A stretch of 64,000 nucleotides of DNA from Ascarosepion bandense (GCA_037127315.1 JBBBDQ010000421.1:2181001-2245000); one strand, 5' to 3'; shown: positions 1 through 10,349, numbered from the stretch's first letter. A program made the numbers and translations. The notes: generated by a model from the sequence alone, not told the origin.

Positions 1-514
1 CAGTAGTTAAACAGTTTAGAGAGGACAGGGGAAAGTTCAGGAGCACACCTCTTATGGCCGGCGAAAGATGTAAAAAGTTTTTATGGGCAGTTGAAGATAT
101 CTTGTTGTTGTTGTTATTTTCCTTTCCCTCATCTCTTTTGTATTGGTGGAATCTGAGACGGACCTGTCTGTCAGTTCATTGGCCTCTCTGATCTCTGTGC
201 TCTTTTGACTCTTTTGACCGGTCACGGAACATGATTAGGTAGTGGATTTTAGTCAGCAGGCATATTCATTGTTTAGGTGTGAAAAAATAGATATATTTGC
301 TATTACCTATCCAATCAGGATCCAGAATTTTCCTTTTCACACTGACTTGTGAAATTTGCCTGGGTTTTTCCAAAATGTTTTTAGTCGTTTGGATCCGATT
401 TTGTGGGTGTGCAATTTTACTTTTTGCGTTTTAGTTAATTATTGGGTGATACAGGATTTGTATTCTATAGGAGTGAGTCAGTTGTTGAAAATCAATTATT
501 ATTAAGCCAAAAAT
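1..514. other. Unassigned AT-rich sequence
   Basis: No convincing coding frame, RNA gene or recognised repeat was seen. The right end runs into the satellite that starts near 515. Confidence 0.4.
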
Positions 515-1132
515 TTTCTATCGCTTTGAAAGACGTATGTTTTTAAATTCGAATACTTACATGAAAAGCCTGACGGAGCTGGGAAACGAAGATATTCTCC
601 GTCGTTTTGAACGACGTATATTTTTAATTTCAATTTTTAGACAGAAAGACTTTCGACCTTGCGGGAGCTGTAACATTAAGTAATTCTCCGTCACTTTGAA
701 AGAAGTATATTTTTGAATATTTAGGCAGAAAGCCTTGTAATGTCGTGATAGCTGGGAGATTTCCGTCGCTTTGAAAGACGCATATATTTTAATTGAAATA
801 CTTAGAGAGAAAGGAAGCCTTGTGATCTCGAAAGAGCTGGGAGACAAATATATTCTCCGTGTTATATTTTAATTTCAATTTTCAGATGGAAAGTCTTGTG
901 ATCTGGTGGTAGCAAGCAGACTCAGAAACTTAGAAAGAATTGGGATCTTGCGAAAGTTGGGTGACTAACAAATTTTCCGTCGATTTGAATGACATTTTTT
1001 AATTTGCATATTTAGAGGAAAAGATTTGCGATCCCGAAGACGAAGAAATTATCTGTTGCTTTCAAAGACGTAAATTTTTATAATATGGATATTTAGACAG
1101 AAAGCCTTGGGATCTCGTTGAATCGTTTTTTT
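515..1132. repeat. Diverged satellite, block 1 (~80-95 bp monomers)
   Basis: About seven head-to-tail degenerate units. Each starts near a CTCCGTCGCTTTGAA-like segment, followed by GACGTATATTTTTAATTT, a TATTTAGACAGAAAG segment, and a GATCTCGTGGGAGCTGG-like segment. Unit starts recur near 594, 682, 760, 855, 975 and 1050. The same monomer resumes on the far side of the LINE at 1133-2162, so the LINE probably inserted into an existing array. Monomers differ strongly from each other, which suggests an old array without recent homogenisation. Confidence 0.8.
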
Positions 1133-2162
1133 AAAATCATTTCACCCCAAGCAAGTCGGTACCGCCACTGATGTGCAGGGGGCTACATAAGAGAGTTAAA
1201 GTTTTAAACAGGAAAAGAGTGAAGACAAAGACGAACCAGATACAAGGGGGGAAGAAAAAGGGCAAGAGAAGGATGTGAACACAGGAGTGAAGACTGTTGC
1301 GAAGGTAGAGAGAAAGGAAAAGAACAAGATACACGGGGTGATGTGGAAAAGGTTAAGTGGATAAACGATGGGAATTGATTTTGCATTTAAATTCCTGGAG
1401 GTTATAGCCATCAAGAAAGCAAGTATATGGAAGGGAGTTCCATAGGCGGGAAGCGCAAGAAAAGAAGCTGCTGGAGTAGAATAGTCGCATGAATTTGGTT
1501 GATCTAACTGTAAAAGAGTGGGTCTTTCTTGCCAGTCTGGCTGCCCGAGTAAATTTTTGTGGAGGGGGCACCAGTGACTAAAGTTCGTCAGAGTAGAAGC
1601 CATGAAAATATTTCTAGAAGAGACAGAAGGAAGCCACATACTGCAGATGTGAAAGTGGCTGGAGTCGAACTGCCTGGTCTGGACCAATCACATTACAGAT
1701 TCTCCTTTGGAACCTGTCGAGAACACTGAGACGAGCAGCAGGGGCGCCTGACCAGATATGACAACAGTATTTCATGCATGATCGGAGGGTTGATTTGTAT
1801 ACGTTCAAGATGGATTCAAGCGGAAAAAAACTTCCTGGCCGGACACAGTGACCCAACCTTCCTAGCAGTGGATTTAACTATTGATTCAATGGAATGATTC
1901 CACTTTTAGGACGGAAGAAAGGGTAAAGCGTTCAGTGAGATTTGCTTGGTCCATACTTATGGCTGGCAGCAGGGATTGCCTGTGATGGTTGACAGATAGG
2001 CGTTTTGTTTTAGAAGTATTTAAAATTACGAGCCACTTCTTACCCCAGTCCACCACTGAGTGGCGGTCCTTCTCAAGATCAGCAGCAAAGTTATGTTTGT
2101 CTGCCTCCCCAGATTTCTTACTGATGCGGGAGTAGATGGTGGTGTCATCTGCATAGATGCCT
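1133..2162 (-). mobile_element. LINE A, 5'-truncated non-LTR retrotransposon (RT motif C to 3' end)
   Basis: Read on the minus strand, this is the distal half of a LINE ORF2 with its 3' UTR. Near 2139-2162 the translation gives IYADDTTIYS, the reverse-transcriptase catalytic box (YADD). It is followed by a degenerate thumb region containing VVDWGKKWLV. Near 1700-1860 comes LDRFQRRICNVI, and near 1440-1560 a frame-shifted version of the SRLWNSLP...YNLQEFK segment that ends many Jockey/CR1-type ORF2 proteins. The 3' UTR ends in the common LINE A tail (GTAGCCCCCTGC ... GCTTGGGGTGAAATGATT) and an A-rich tract, seen as T on the plus strand at 1126-1133. Stops and frameshifts show it is dead. It lies inside the satellite. 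The exact clade is not resolved. Confidence 0.8.
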
Positions 2163-2931
2163 AAGTATCTCCGTCGCTTTGAATGATGTATATATTTTTC
2201 AATTTGAATATTAAAAAAGTGATACTTGGGCTGGGAGACTAAAAATTCTACAAAACCATGTATATTTTTTAGTTTGAATATTTAGTCAGAAAGTCTTAAG
2301 ATCTCGTGGATACTGGGAGATTAAGAAAGTCTCCGTCGAAAATTGTTTTAATTTAAATTTGAAAATCTTGGGACCTGATGGGAGCTGAGATACTAAGGAA
2401 CTGTCCGTCGTTTGAACGATTTATAAATTTTTATTAATTTAAATATTTAAACAGAAAGTTTAGGATCTAGTGGGAGCTGGGAGATTAAGCAATTCTTCGA
2501 ATCTTTTAAGGACGCATATTGTTTTAATTTGAATATTTAAACAGAATGACTTGGGCTCTATGAGATTAAAATTTTCTCCGTCTTTTTAAACGACGGATAT
2601 TTTCTAGTTTGAATATTTAGTCAGAAATCTCATTGGGTTCTCATGGGAGCTGGAAGACTAAAAATTTACAGTCACTTTGAATGACATATTTTTTAATTTG
2701 AATATTTTGAGCCAAAGATTTGGGATCTCGTGAGAGCTGTGAGACAAAGAGTTTCTCCGTTACTTTCAACGACGTATATTTATTAAAATGAATATTTTAA
2801 TAGAAAATCATCGGGTCTTGTGGGAATTGGGATAATAAGAAAGTTTCGGTCGCTTTGAATGAATATTTTTTAATTTGAATGTTTTGATAGAAAAACTTAG
2901 GAACTCGTAGGAGATATATAATTTAGGCGTA
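2163..2931. repeat. Diverged satellite, block 2
   Basis: Continuation of the ~80-95 bp monomer array. Units begin near 2168, 2330, 2403, 2495, 2576, 2670, 2754 and 2845, with the same CTCCGTCGCTTTGAA, ATATTTA.ACAGAAAG and CTCGTGGGAGCTGGGAGACTAA segments. The array is cut at its right side by a SINE fragment. Confidence 0.75.
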
Positions 2932-2933
2932 AG

Positions 2934-3052
2934 ATCTGTGACTGATGCCAAATCAGTCGAGTTTTTATCCCGGCTGGAAGCAATCGGATGTCTAACCACA
3001 CTGATGAGCTATGATATAGCGAGACAGGCTTGTATGTTGATGCTCTAGTGAT
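2934..3052 (+). mobile_element. SINE A, 3' part (tRNA-derived)
   Basis: Matches the body and tail of the family-A SINE: ACTGATGCCAAATCAG, a box-B-like GAGTTTTTATCCCGG, then GATGAGCTATGATA and CAGGCTTGTATG. The box A half is missing here. A head-like segment of the same family lies just downstream at 3151. Confidence 0.6.
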
Positions 3053-3150
3053 CCGATTGAATTCTCTAGAGGAAAAAATTTTAAAAACAGTAGCCGCTTC
3101 TGTGATTTATACATTGCTCTTTGGTCATGAATTGATTTCGTTTGGCTCCT

Positions 3151-3238
3151 GGCGTGTGTATACACCGCCTATATATAACACGTTAAAATTTACCCCTCCT
3201 TCTTCTCCTCCTTCTCTCTCTCTTTCTCTCTCTCAGCC
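3151..3238 (+). mobile_element. SINE A, 5' head fragment and CT-rich run
   Basis: GTGTATACACCGCCTATATA and AACACGTTAAAATTTACC match the leader of the minus-strand SINE A at 55414-55606. It then runs into a pyrimidine-rich (TC)n stretch. Tail and head fragments lie in reversed order (tail first), so these are parts of two copies or one rearranged copy. Confidence 0.5.
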
Positions 3239-3592
3239 GTGGGCCGATAGTTCAACCTACTTGTCACTTGTGATTGAGCAAAATTGACACACCTAAAATC
3301 ATATCGTTTAACTTCCTTCAATCACCCCTCCTTAATTTTCTGAATAACCATGATTTCGTCTTATATTTTCTAAAATAAATCATTTTCATCATTTATTTTT
3401 AAAATATCACCTGAAGAAGAACAATATTTTTTGAAACATGAACATTTTTGTGAAGTGATATAATGCTTTTATAAATCGTTGTAACAACAAAATTCTAATA
3501 TTAAGCTCTATTTTGTATTTTTTATAAAAATAAATGTATGAACAGTGTGTTTTAATCTATCTTTTTTTTTCACTTTCTTATAATATATATAC

Positions 3593-3826
3593 GCATCGTT
3601 CATTCAGTAATGAATTTGAACACACTAACTACTGGTGTATGTTTACATGGTATATCACACGCTAAAAGTTTGCCTCTTTCTATCGAGCGCACATAGCTCA
3701 GAGGTAGAATCGCCGACTGACATAAATTTGGTCGGCTTTCAATCCTGGTTAGAAACACGCGGATGTCTGACCGTACTGCTGATCTTTGATACAGCGAAAC
3801 AGACCAGTCTGCGGATGATTATATAT
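3593..3826 (+). mobile_element. SINE A, near-complete tRNA-derived SINE
   Basis: A leader starting GCATCGTTCATTCAG precedes a tRNA-like head with box A (TAGCTCAGAGGTAGAAT, 3694-3710) and box B (GGCTTTCAATCCTGG, 3734-3748), spaced as in a pol III internal promoter. The body (ACCGTACTGCTGATC..GATACAGCGAAACAG) and a CTGCGGATGA segment lead into a (TA)n tail. Closely related copies lie at 52427 and 54107. Confidence 0.8.
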
Positions 3827-3840
3827 GTATATATATATAA

Positions 3841-4860
3841 ACATTAGCGATAAGAAAAATGAAGGGTACAAGTAATCTTGTTCGTGCATGTAGAAAATTG
3901 TGATGAAAAATGTTTTAAATGTAAATTTAAAATTATTCATTCTAATTAAATGATGCAAAAAACGTATCAAAAATAAATAAGAAAATATATGGCTTCGATC
4001 TTTCGGCAAACTTGGTCTTAAAAGCCAAGTCTTATTAAGCATTTTAATTCCGATTAAAAATATATGTGACGACTATATTGACAAAAAAGGAAAAAAAAAC
4101 CCCGCTAGAGCCATTTCCATTGGATATAATATTTGCTGATATTGCTTTTCGGATGAGATTTACTCGTTTTCCAGATTAAATTTTTTCTTGGGTTGTGTAA
4201 ATGGAAGTTGGTATATATCTATTACAGGGATAATATACAGTAACATCCAATGCCCGCGTGAAATCACGAGAAATAAAGGAAACGATTATAAGAACATGGC
4301 TATTGGTTAATATTTCGCGTTTTTTTATTTCTTGGATTTAAAGGTAACTCTGAATGATTAGCGCTTCAATGTTGAAAAAATATCAGAGAGCAAGAGAAAT
4401 TGGAAGTTTCGTAATAAAAAGAGATAGAAGCTGCTGACACGGTAAGGAATAGACTATTATAAGGATTATCGTCTAAATAATGAAGAGTTGGATGGAAACG
4501 TGTTGAAGAAAGGGAAGTGAAAAGAATATAAGAATTACAAGAAAGCGAAGAGAAAGTTGAAAACAAAATTGGGGAAAAAGATGAGGAAAGAAGCGGGTGA
4601 TGAAAAAAGAGAAGGAGGAGAAATATGGAAAGAAAAAAGAGAGTTTGAAGAGGAAGAAAATGAAGGAAAAGAAAGTGATAAAGAACAAATAAAAATAAAG
4701 GTGGAAAACGAATTCGTAAAATTAAAAAAAGAAGAAAACGAACAATGCAGAGAAAAACTGAAAACCGAAGAAAAAAGAAAGATAAAAACATTATAAGGAT
4801 AAGAATGACTCAACGGAAAAGAATTAGGTAAAGAACAAAAGAAAATAAGAAGAATAAAAA
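3841..4860. repeat. Dispersed ~1 kb duplication, copy 1
   Basis: About 1 kb that aligns with 10686-11660 in the same orientation. Shared landmarks include ATTAGCGATAAGAAAAAT, AAATGTAAATTTAAAATTAT, GGCTATTGGTTAATATTTCG and AGACTATTATAAGGATTATC, ending in a purine-rich GAA/GAAA tract. Open frames in the tract are low-complexity (K/E-rich or F/S-rich) and not credible proteins. It could be a segmental duplication or an unclassified transposon. Confidence 0.75.
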
Positions 4861-4873
4861 AATAAAATAAAAT

Positions 4874-4913
4874 AAAGAATCAGAAGAGAGAATTTTATCT
4901 CTTCTGATTCTTT
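4874..4913. repeat. Perfect hairpin, 16-bp arms
   Basis: AAAGAATCAGAAGAGA is followed by an 8-nt loop and then its exact reverse complement. It sits at the end of the purine-rich tract, just before the satellite resumes. Confidence 0.85.
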
Positions 4914-4955
4914 TTATCATTTTTTTTTATTCTAGAAAATTAAAAAAAAAATACA

Positions 4956-5061
4956 AAATCTCCATCGATTTGAACGAAACATATTTTTTAATTTGGATAT
5001 TTACACCGAAATTCTTATGCACTTATGAGAGCTGGGAGACTATGAAATTCTCTGTCGCTTT
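4956..5061. repeat. Satellite, block 3 (about one monomer)
   Basis: TCTCCATCGATTTGAACG ... TCTGTCGCTTTG is one monomer and the start of the next. The second is interrupted by the LINE A poly-A tail (T-run on the plus strand). Confidence 0.7.
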
Positions 5062-5299
5062 GTTTTTTTTTTAATCGCTTTACCCCAGCAAGGCGGTACC
5101 GCCACTGATGCGCAGGGGGCTACATAAGAGTAAAAGTTTAGACAGGAAGAGATGAAGAGAAAGACGAACCAGTTACAGGGGGTGTCAGAGAAAAGGCAAG
5201 AGAAGGATTGGGAACACAGGTATGAAGACAGTTGCGAAGATAAAGAGAAAGGAAAAGAACAAGATATACGGGGTGATGTAGAAAGGACTGGAGTCAAGT
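5062..5299 (-). mobile_element. LINE A, 3' UTR only
   Basis: Minus-strand LINE A tail. An A-rich end (T-run at 5062-5072) and the GCTTTACCCCAGCAAGGCGG / GCAGGGGGCTACATAAGAG segment are followed by the same purine-rich UTR as in 1140-1370. No ORF2 remains. It is joined directly to a LINE B fragment. Confidence 0.75.
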
Positions 5300-5633
5300 G
5301 GATAAGAGATGGGTATTATGGCTTTCTACATCTCCATATCCCTGGTGGCTCTTAGCACGCTTTCTCCTGTTACCCCACCCAAACCCCGCTCTGGTATTCA
5401 CCGACTTAGGCTCTTCAAATATGTTATCCGCTGTTTTCCTCTGTCTCTCTTTCCCTCCGACCTGTGGGTATCGGATTCTCCAAGTTTTTTTTCCTCATCA
5501 CATGTCCCAAGAACTTCAGCTGTCTGTTCCTGATGCTCAGTATTAATTTCCTTTTCGTTTCCATCTTTTTTAAAACCCCATCATTGCTCGATCCATGGTA
5601 TTCGCAGTATCCTTCTGTAGAACCAAAAGCGTT
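5300..5633 (-). mobile_element. LINE B (RTE-like), 3' fragment
   Basis: The minus strand matches the ORF2 C-terminal region of LINE B (compare 20234-20677). The complementary landmarks GGCTCTTAGCACGC, TTCTCCAAG, TTCAGCTGTCTGTTCCTGAT and CCTTCTGTAGAACCA are all present. It is out of frame in several places. The RTE-like call rests on the longer copy at 21732-22565. Confidence 0.7.
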
Positions 5634-6095
5634 TAGATCTCATCGGAGGTAGGAGAGGAAGAATTTCTCCATTGCTTTAAACGACGTTTATTTTTTAATT
5701 TGGATTTACACAGAGTGACTTTGGATCACGTGAGAGCTAGGAGACTAAGAAATTCTCTGTCGCTTTGAACGATGTATATTCTTTAGTGTGAATATTTAAA
5801 CAGAAAGTCTTAGGATATCATGGAAACTGGGGGACTAAAGATTCTCCGACGTATATTTTTCAATGTCAATATTAAGAGAAAAAGCCTTTGGATCTCGTGG
5901 AAGCTTAGGGCCTAAGAAAGTCTTTGAACGACGCATATTTTATAACTTGAAGATTTAGGCAGAAAGTTTTGGGATCTCGTATAAGCTAATAGTTTAAGAA
6001 ATTCTCCGTCTCTTTTAAAGACTTACATTTATTAATTTGAATATTTACTCAGAGAATCTTTGGATCAGGTAGGAGCGAGAAGACTAATAAATCTG
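5634..6095. repeat. Diverged satellite, block 4
   Basis: About five further monomers with starts near 5668, 5755, 5845, 5925 and 6003. The array ends near GAGCGAGAAGACTAATAAAT. This is the distal end of the array interrupted by LINEs and SINEs from 515 onward. Confidence 0.75.
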
Positions 6096-6282
6096 TGTTA
6101 AAATCAACTCATATACGATTGATTGAAATTTAGTGGGAAATTTATTATAATATATACACTAAATCTGAAGATTTATGTCCTGAGAGAAAACAACATCACC
6201 AGGAAATTTATACCAATCATTAAAGACTAGCAGTGAAGAAAACTCCTTTCAGTAAAAAGAAGATTGTATACTTTTATTTTTC

Positions 6283-6946
6283 ACTAGCAGTATAGCCCGG
6301 CGTTGCTTGGGTGTAATGAAAGCTTTAAAACTAATCCATGGTCCTGGAGCTCAGACTCTTTGGACGTTAGCACGAAAGACTAAAAAGCAATAGTTGTTTC
6401 CATTTAAAGCGAAACCGTAGACTGAAAGAAAAATGAATAGATGTAAGTCAAATTTTGATTTCCTGGTATCATATCAAATAAGTTTTTTTCGTCGTAAACT
6501 GAATTTTGAAGGTTAAATAAGTCCTCTGAGTAAATGGTATCATGGCTGAGACTAAGAACTACAATTATACCGACTTAGAGCCAAACCCGAGGCAAAAATT
6601 AAAATAAAAGGGCTGAAAAAATACAGACATACAGGCTGATAAACAGTCACACACACAAACATCTTGCCTTTTATATATGTATATTATCGATTTTCTGCAC
6701 TATTGTAAGAACTGCAACATTGAAACTTCTGAATATCGTTCCTTATGTCTTTGTCTATGAGTGTATCAAATTTGATTAAAATCGGACCGCTCCTTCTATA
6801 ACCCGATTTTTTCGATTATCGATTTTCGATATTTATCGGGGGTACCTCGACACAAAACCTAGCTAAGAACACTCGCAGACGCTTATAGTACAACTGTGTA
6901 AATTTTAAAGAAAATCGGTTCACCCGTTTCGGAGTCTATAGGTAAC

Positions 6947-7008
<62 letters not shown>

Positions 7009-7032
7009 ACAGAGTTCCATTTATAAATAAGT
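6283..7032 (+). mobile_element. Dispersed repeat family T, long copy
   Basis: Begins ACTAGCAGTATAGCCCGGCG and runs through TAATGAAAGCTTTAAAACTA, CATCTTGCCTTTTATATA, AAACTTCTGAATATCG and ATAGGTAACGGACACACA to TTTATAAATAAGTTTAG. No coding capacity was seen. A minus-strand copy at 19144-19853, a split copy at 27165-29232 and an internally deleted copy at 46901-47222 define the same ends. The superfamily is unknown. It carries an internal microsatellite site, TA-rich in several copies, and a (CA)n near its end. Confidence 0.75.
6950..7005. repeat. (CA)n microsatellite, ~28 units
   Basis: Uninterrupted CA dinucleotides inside family T. Confidence 0.95.
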
Positions 7033-8391
7033 TTAGATTTATACAGAGAATAAAATGAAAATTGTATATTTCGTCATCACAGAAAATAATTCAAGTACGA
7101 ATTTTATTCATTTTCTTGGTTAACGGTTTGAATTTGTTCACGCTAAAAAAAATGAATGTAAATGACATCCTCGTGGCTTGTGAAAAATTAAAAGAAAATC
7201 TTGCGTATTGATACAGTATTATATTAAAAAAATAAGTGAACATATATTTATGATTGTTGTATAAACTACATTTTATCTTTTGTTACCATTCAATTGTTTA
7301 TGGGCTTGTATGCATTTCAACATCTTTGATTTTCAATACATTTTTGGGAATTGTGAATATTTTTTTCAGGTTTTGCCTCATGTATCATTTTTTTTTCTGT
7401 GGTAACAATTTTTTTCATTTTAGCATTTTCTTCTTTTTTTAAGCATAAACCGATGGAAACTCACCGATTTAAAACGTTTAACTAGCATTAGAAAGAAAAT
7501 GTTCATATAGTTTATAACCTCTGTGAAAGTATTTTATTGGAACTCGGCCTTCCCCTGTTTCATGGGGAGGAACAAGTCATTAGGCTGTGGTGGATAGGAA
7601 ATTAGAAATTAAAACCAACCTTTTTCTTCGCTTTTACAAAAATTCACAATGACGTGTGAAATCCTGGTTTTTCCCAAATAGAAAAAGGATTGACCATGTG
7701 CTTAAAGAAAAAGTCGAAACCGGATTCTGTAAGTAGATGTTAAATTGATTTTCTGACCAATGGAAGCAATTTGCAAGATCATAAAGACTTCACGATCCAG
7801 TTCGAAAAATCTAAATACTATAAAAGGCTCTGGTCAGCATCAGTCAGACAGTCAGTGATGGAAGTAGCAGAGACGACAAGCTAAAATGTAACGGGAGAAG
7901 CTTCAAGCTGACCCGGACATTTGTCTTCTTTTCTTTTTTCTCATTTGTTGATTTCTTTGACTTCTTTTTCTCCATTCAAAGACATTCCTACTGAACAAAC
8001 GCTCATACATACATACCTACGTACGCATAAACTCTTTTCAACAAATTATTAATACGAACATTTGTACGAATTGTTGATACCCTTAACTTTCTCATTGAAC
8101 ATCAAACTATTCTGGTTATTCTATCCTTTTAATAAATTTCTATTTTAACATGAAAAATATATATTTTATTTTTCCACTATTCCACATATTCTAATCTCCA
8201 AACAACCTGCCGATAACCAACTTTCTGATGAAAACCTTCTGATAATTCTGATGATAATCCTGGATAAAATTTGTAAGCTGTAGGGAGTTCGGTTATCTAC
8301 TAACAACGCCGAATGAAATAAATATTAACCATCTAACTATAGCTACAACCTTACCGCGCTGATTCTATGTGTGCACGAGAAACATATGGGG
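7033..8391. other. Unassigned sequence with a possible solo LTR or promoter
   Basis: No coding frame is recognised. Near 7819-7827 there is TATAAAAGG, followed about 25 bp later by CAGCATCAGTCAGACAG. An AATAAA signal lies near 8130, and 7522-8305 starts TG and ends CA, a layout compatible with a solo LTR. I found no target-site duplication and no second LTR, so this is weak. Confidence 0.25.
7819..7827 (+). promoter_or_regulatory. Possible TATA box
   Basis: TATAAAAGG, with an initiator-like CAGCATCAGTCAG about 25 bp downstream. Similar ATATAAAAGG motifs occur near 42079 and 63367. No gene is attached. Confidence 0.25.
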
Positions 8392-8396
8392 GCGCG

Positions 8397-8458
<62 letters not shown>
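8392..8458. repeat. Alternating GC/CA tract, (CA)n with Z-DNA potential
   Basis: GCGCGTGCGCG runs directly into about 28 CA units, so purines and pyrimidines alternate throughout. Such tracts can adopt left-handed DNA. This is inferred from composition. Confidence 0.85.
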
Positions 8459-8459
<1 letters not shown>

Positions 8460-8651
8460 TCTCTCTCTCTTTAACACACTAACATACACACAAACATACA
8501 CACAGTAACACTACAAGACAAAACATGTAAGATCTACTTGGCCACTGTAAAAGAAACAACACAGAAATAAAAACTTTTTATGCCAACGAATTTCGTTCCT
8601 TTGGTAACTTAATGATGACATTAATGTTGTCGATATAATGCCTAAATTCTA

Positions 8652-8653
<2 letters not shown>

Positions 8654-8710
<57 letters not shown>
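8654..8710. repeat. (TA)n-(TG)n compound microsatellite
   Basis: About 17 TA units followed by about 11 TG units. Confidence 0.95.
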
Positions 8711-9360
8711 ACTATCTTTAACCCAATATAAGCACGTGCCACTCAAGGTAGGAGTTTATTGAATGAGGGTGTTGCAAGGGAGTAAAGGAAAAAGTAAGAA
8801 GTGCAATATTATGAGGATAAGTAGGATATATATTGAGTGACTCTAGACTTGAAGAAGTTAAGATTGTAAAGAGCACCCTCTCGAGAGTCTCTTCTACAAT
8901 GTATAAAGTAACATTTCTTAAGATCTAGCTTTCTAAGTAAATATAAACGTAGGTATTGAAAATACCTTGGCTCTGAATTCCCTAATAATAATTGAATATT
9001 TCTGTGTGGAAGTTTCAGTTTTCGAAAACAAATGCTAGAGTTTTGTTTATTCGTTGCTTTCTTAATATTTTTCATCAACCTAAGATTTATATGAAGACGG
9101 CGAAGCAATAAAAAAAAAAAAAGAAAAAAGAAAAAGGATGATAATTGTCTAAAAGTTAAGCAACAATTTGGTTTGGTTGTTTGTTTTTATAAATCAACCT
9201 CGGCGGGTCATTTATTGCCAACTAAGCTTTATTTGTTTATTGCTGGTAATACCTTTTTCTTTCAACAATTTATTGTTATTTATATAAGTTTTTGTGTCTA
9301 GTAATACATTTTTTTTCGAGTATAAAGATTCATTAGGATTTTTATTTTTAAGGGCACGGT
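8711..9360. other. Unassigned sequence
   Basis: AT-rich sequence with short open frames lacking any recognisable motif. Nothing supported. Confidence 0.4.
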
Positions 9361-9531
9361 TCCCAAGTCCTACCCTTGTTATTTAACCCATAACTGGAGG
9401 GAAGGGACGGATTAATACATTTCCCAAGTGCTTAAGTGAATGCAGGGTATTCAACTGGAATTTGAACTCGGCTCACCGATTTCTCTTTTCGACCCGATAT
9501 CCACTACACCACAACGCACATCCGTCACTAT
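9361..9531 (-). mobile_element. SINE B, 5' half (tRNA-derived), adjoining 5S-like DNA
   Basis: On the minus strand the head reads GTTGTGGTGTAGTGGATATC (box A) then GAGTTCAAATTCCAG (box B), and continues to the SINE B body AGTTATGGGTTAAATAACA. The 3' half is absent. On the minus strand a 5S rRNA-like segment lies immediately upstream, in the same transcriptional orientation. Confidence 0.75.
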
Positions 9532-9533
9532 AC

Positions 9534-9650
9534 GCTTACAGCACCTGGTATTCCCAAGCGGTCACTCATCTAAGTACTGACCAGGCTCAACGTTGCTTAA
9601 CTTCGGTGATCGAGCGAGAACCGGTGTATTCAACGTGATAGGCCGTAAGC
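9534..9650 (-). rRNA. 5S rRNA-like sequence (117 bp), probably the head of a composite SINE
   Basis: The minus strand reads GCTTACGGCCTATCACGTTG ... CCGAAGTTAAGCAACG ... GAGCCTGGTCAGTACTTAGA ... GGGAATACCAGGTGCTGTAAGC. This follows animal 5S rRNA from end to end at nearly full length, including the internal pol III promoter (A box, IE and C box regions). The last base pairs of the terminal stem (GCTTAC/GTAAGC) are intact. No T-run terminator follows. Instead a tRNA-type SINE head begins after a spacer of about 20 bp. A dispersed 5S gene or pseudogene is the alternative. Confidence 0.75.
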
Positions 9651-10151
9651 CACTACATTAAGAAAAGCAGCTTAAAAGGCTTCTCAAAATGTCTTTTTTT
9701 CGTTTATTTCACAGCCCAACACAATGATTTTTAGGCTAACAAATAGCATAATGAAGGGCAAATGAATAAGAAAAGAGTGAACAAAAAAAAAAATTATCCT
9801 ACGCAGTTCGTCCTTCAAAAACATTTCAGATTAAATAAAGTTTTTATCGATGGAATCATATATATGTAGTTTGAAGGAAATTAATACAACAAACGTTGAT
9901 TATATGCTATATAAAGAGAACATTAAACATACAAAAACATTTGATTTTAAAAATCTGGCTATAATTTCGACTTAAAAATTGTGATGTATCATGGGAAGAA
10001 ACAGATTATTACCTTACGCGTGATCCCGTTTGTCGGTGTGGATGTAATATTCATCTAGAGCCTCTGACTAAAACGCCACTTTAATTCAATTAACGAATGC
10101 TGTTTTAATTAAAATTGTAAGTATTTTATTAAAGAGAAACTGTATAGAAAG

Positions 10152-10240
10152 TGCAATTTGCACTATTTACATAGAAAAAGTATTCCACAGAATATATATA
10201 TATTCTGTGGAAGACTTTCTATATAAATAGTGCAAATTGC
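10152..10240. repeat. Imperfect palindrome, ~43-bp arms with TA-rich centre
   Basis: GCAATTTGCACTATTTACAT...TTCCACAGAATATA is mirrored by its reverse complement, with about four differences, around a (TA)n centre at ~10196. It would extrude as one long hairpin. The outer end GTGCAATTTGCAC is itself palindromic. Confidence 0.85.
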
Positions 10241-10253
10241 ATATATATATATA

Positions 10254-10349
10254 AGCAAGTGGATATGTCTAGCCACATTGATGAGCTGTGATACAGCGAA
10301 ACGGGCTTGTATGTGGATGACTAATCTCTCTCTCTCTATATATATATAT
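10254..10349 (+). mobile_element. SINE A, 3' fragment
   Basis: GATGAGCTGTGATACAGCG and CGGGCTTGTATGTGGATGAC match the SINE A tail, which then runs into (CT)n(TA)n. Confidence 0.65.

Noticed and set aside
515..1132. CRISPR-like array (regular repeats with spacers)
   Set aside because: Repeats are diverged and there are no unique spacers of constant length. The whole ~90 bp monomer is repeated, so this is a satellite in an animal genome.
3411..3440. Further hammerhead core (CTGAAGA ... GAAAC)
   Set aside because: The intervening sequence does not form a stem II hairpin.
4366..4813. Overlapping open frames on both strands (K/E-rich plus, F/S/L-rich minus)
   Set aside because: Purine-rich low-complexity DNA; composition alone removes stop codons.
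7522..8305. Complete solo LTR with target-site duplication
   Set aside because: TG..CA ends, a TATA box and AATAAA are present, but the flanking 5-mers differ and no partner LTR or coding part exists in the window.
9534..9650. Functional 5S rRNA gene
   Set aside because: Near full length, but no terminator T-run follows, it is single-copy here and it is fused to a SINE. I kept it as 5S-like rather than functional.
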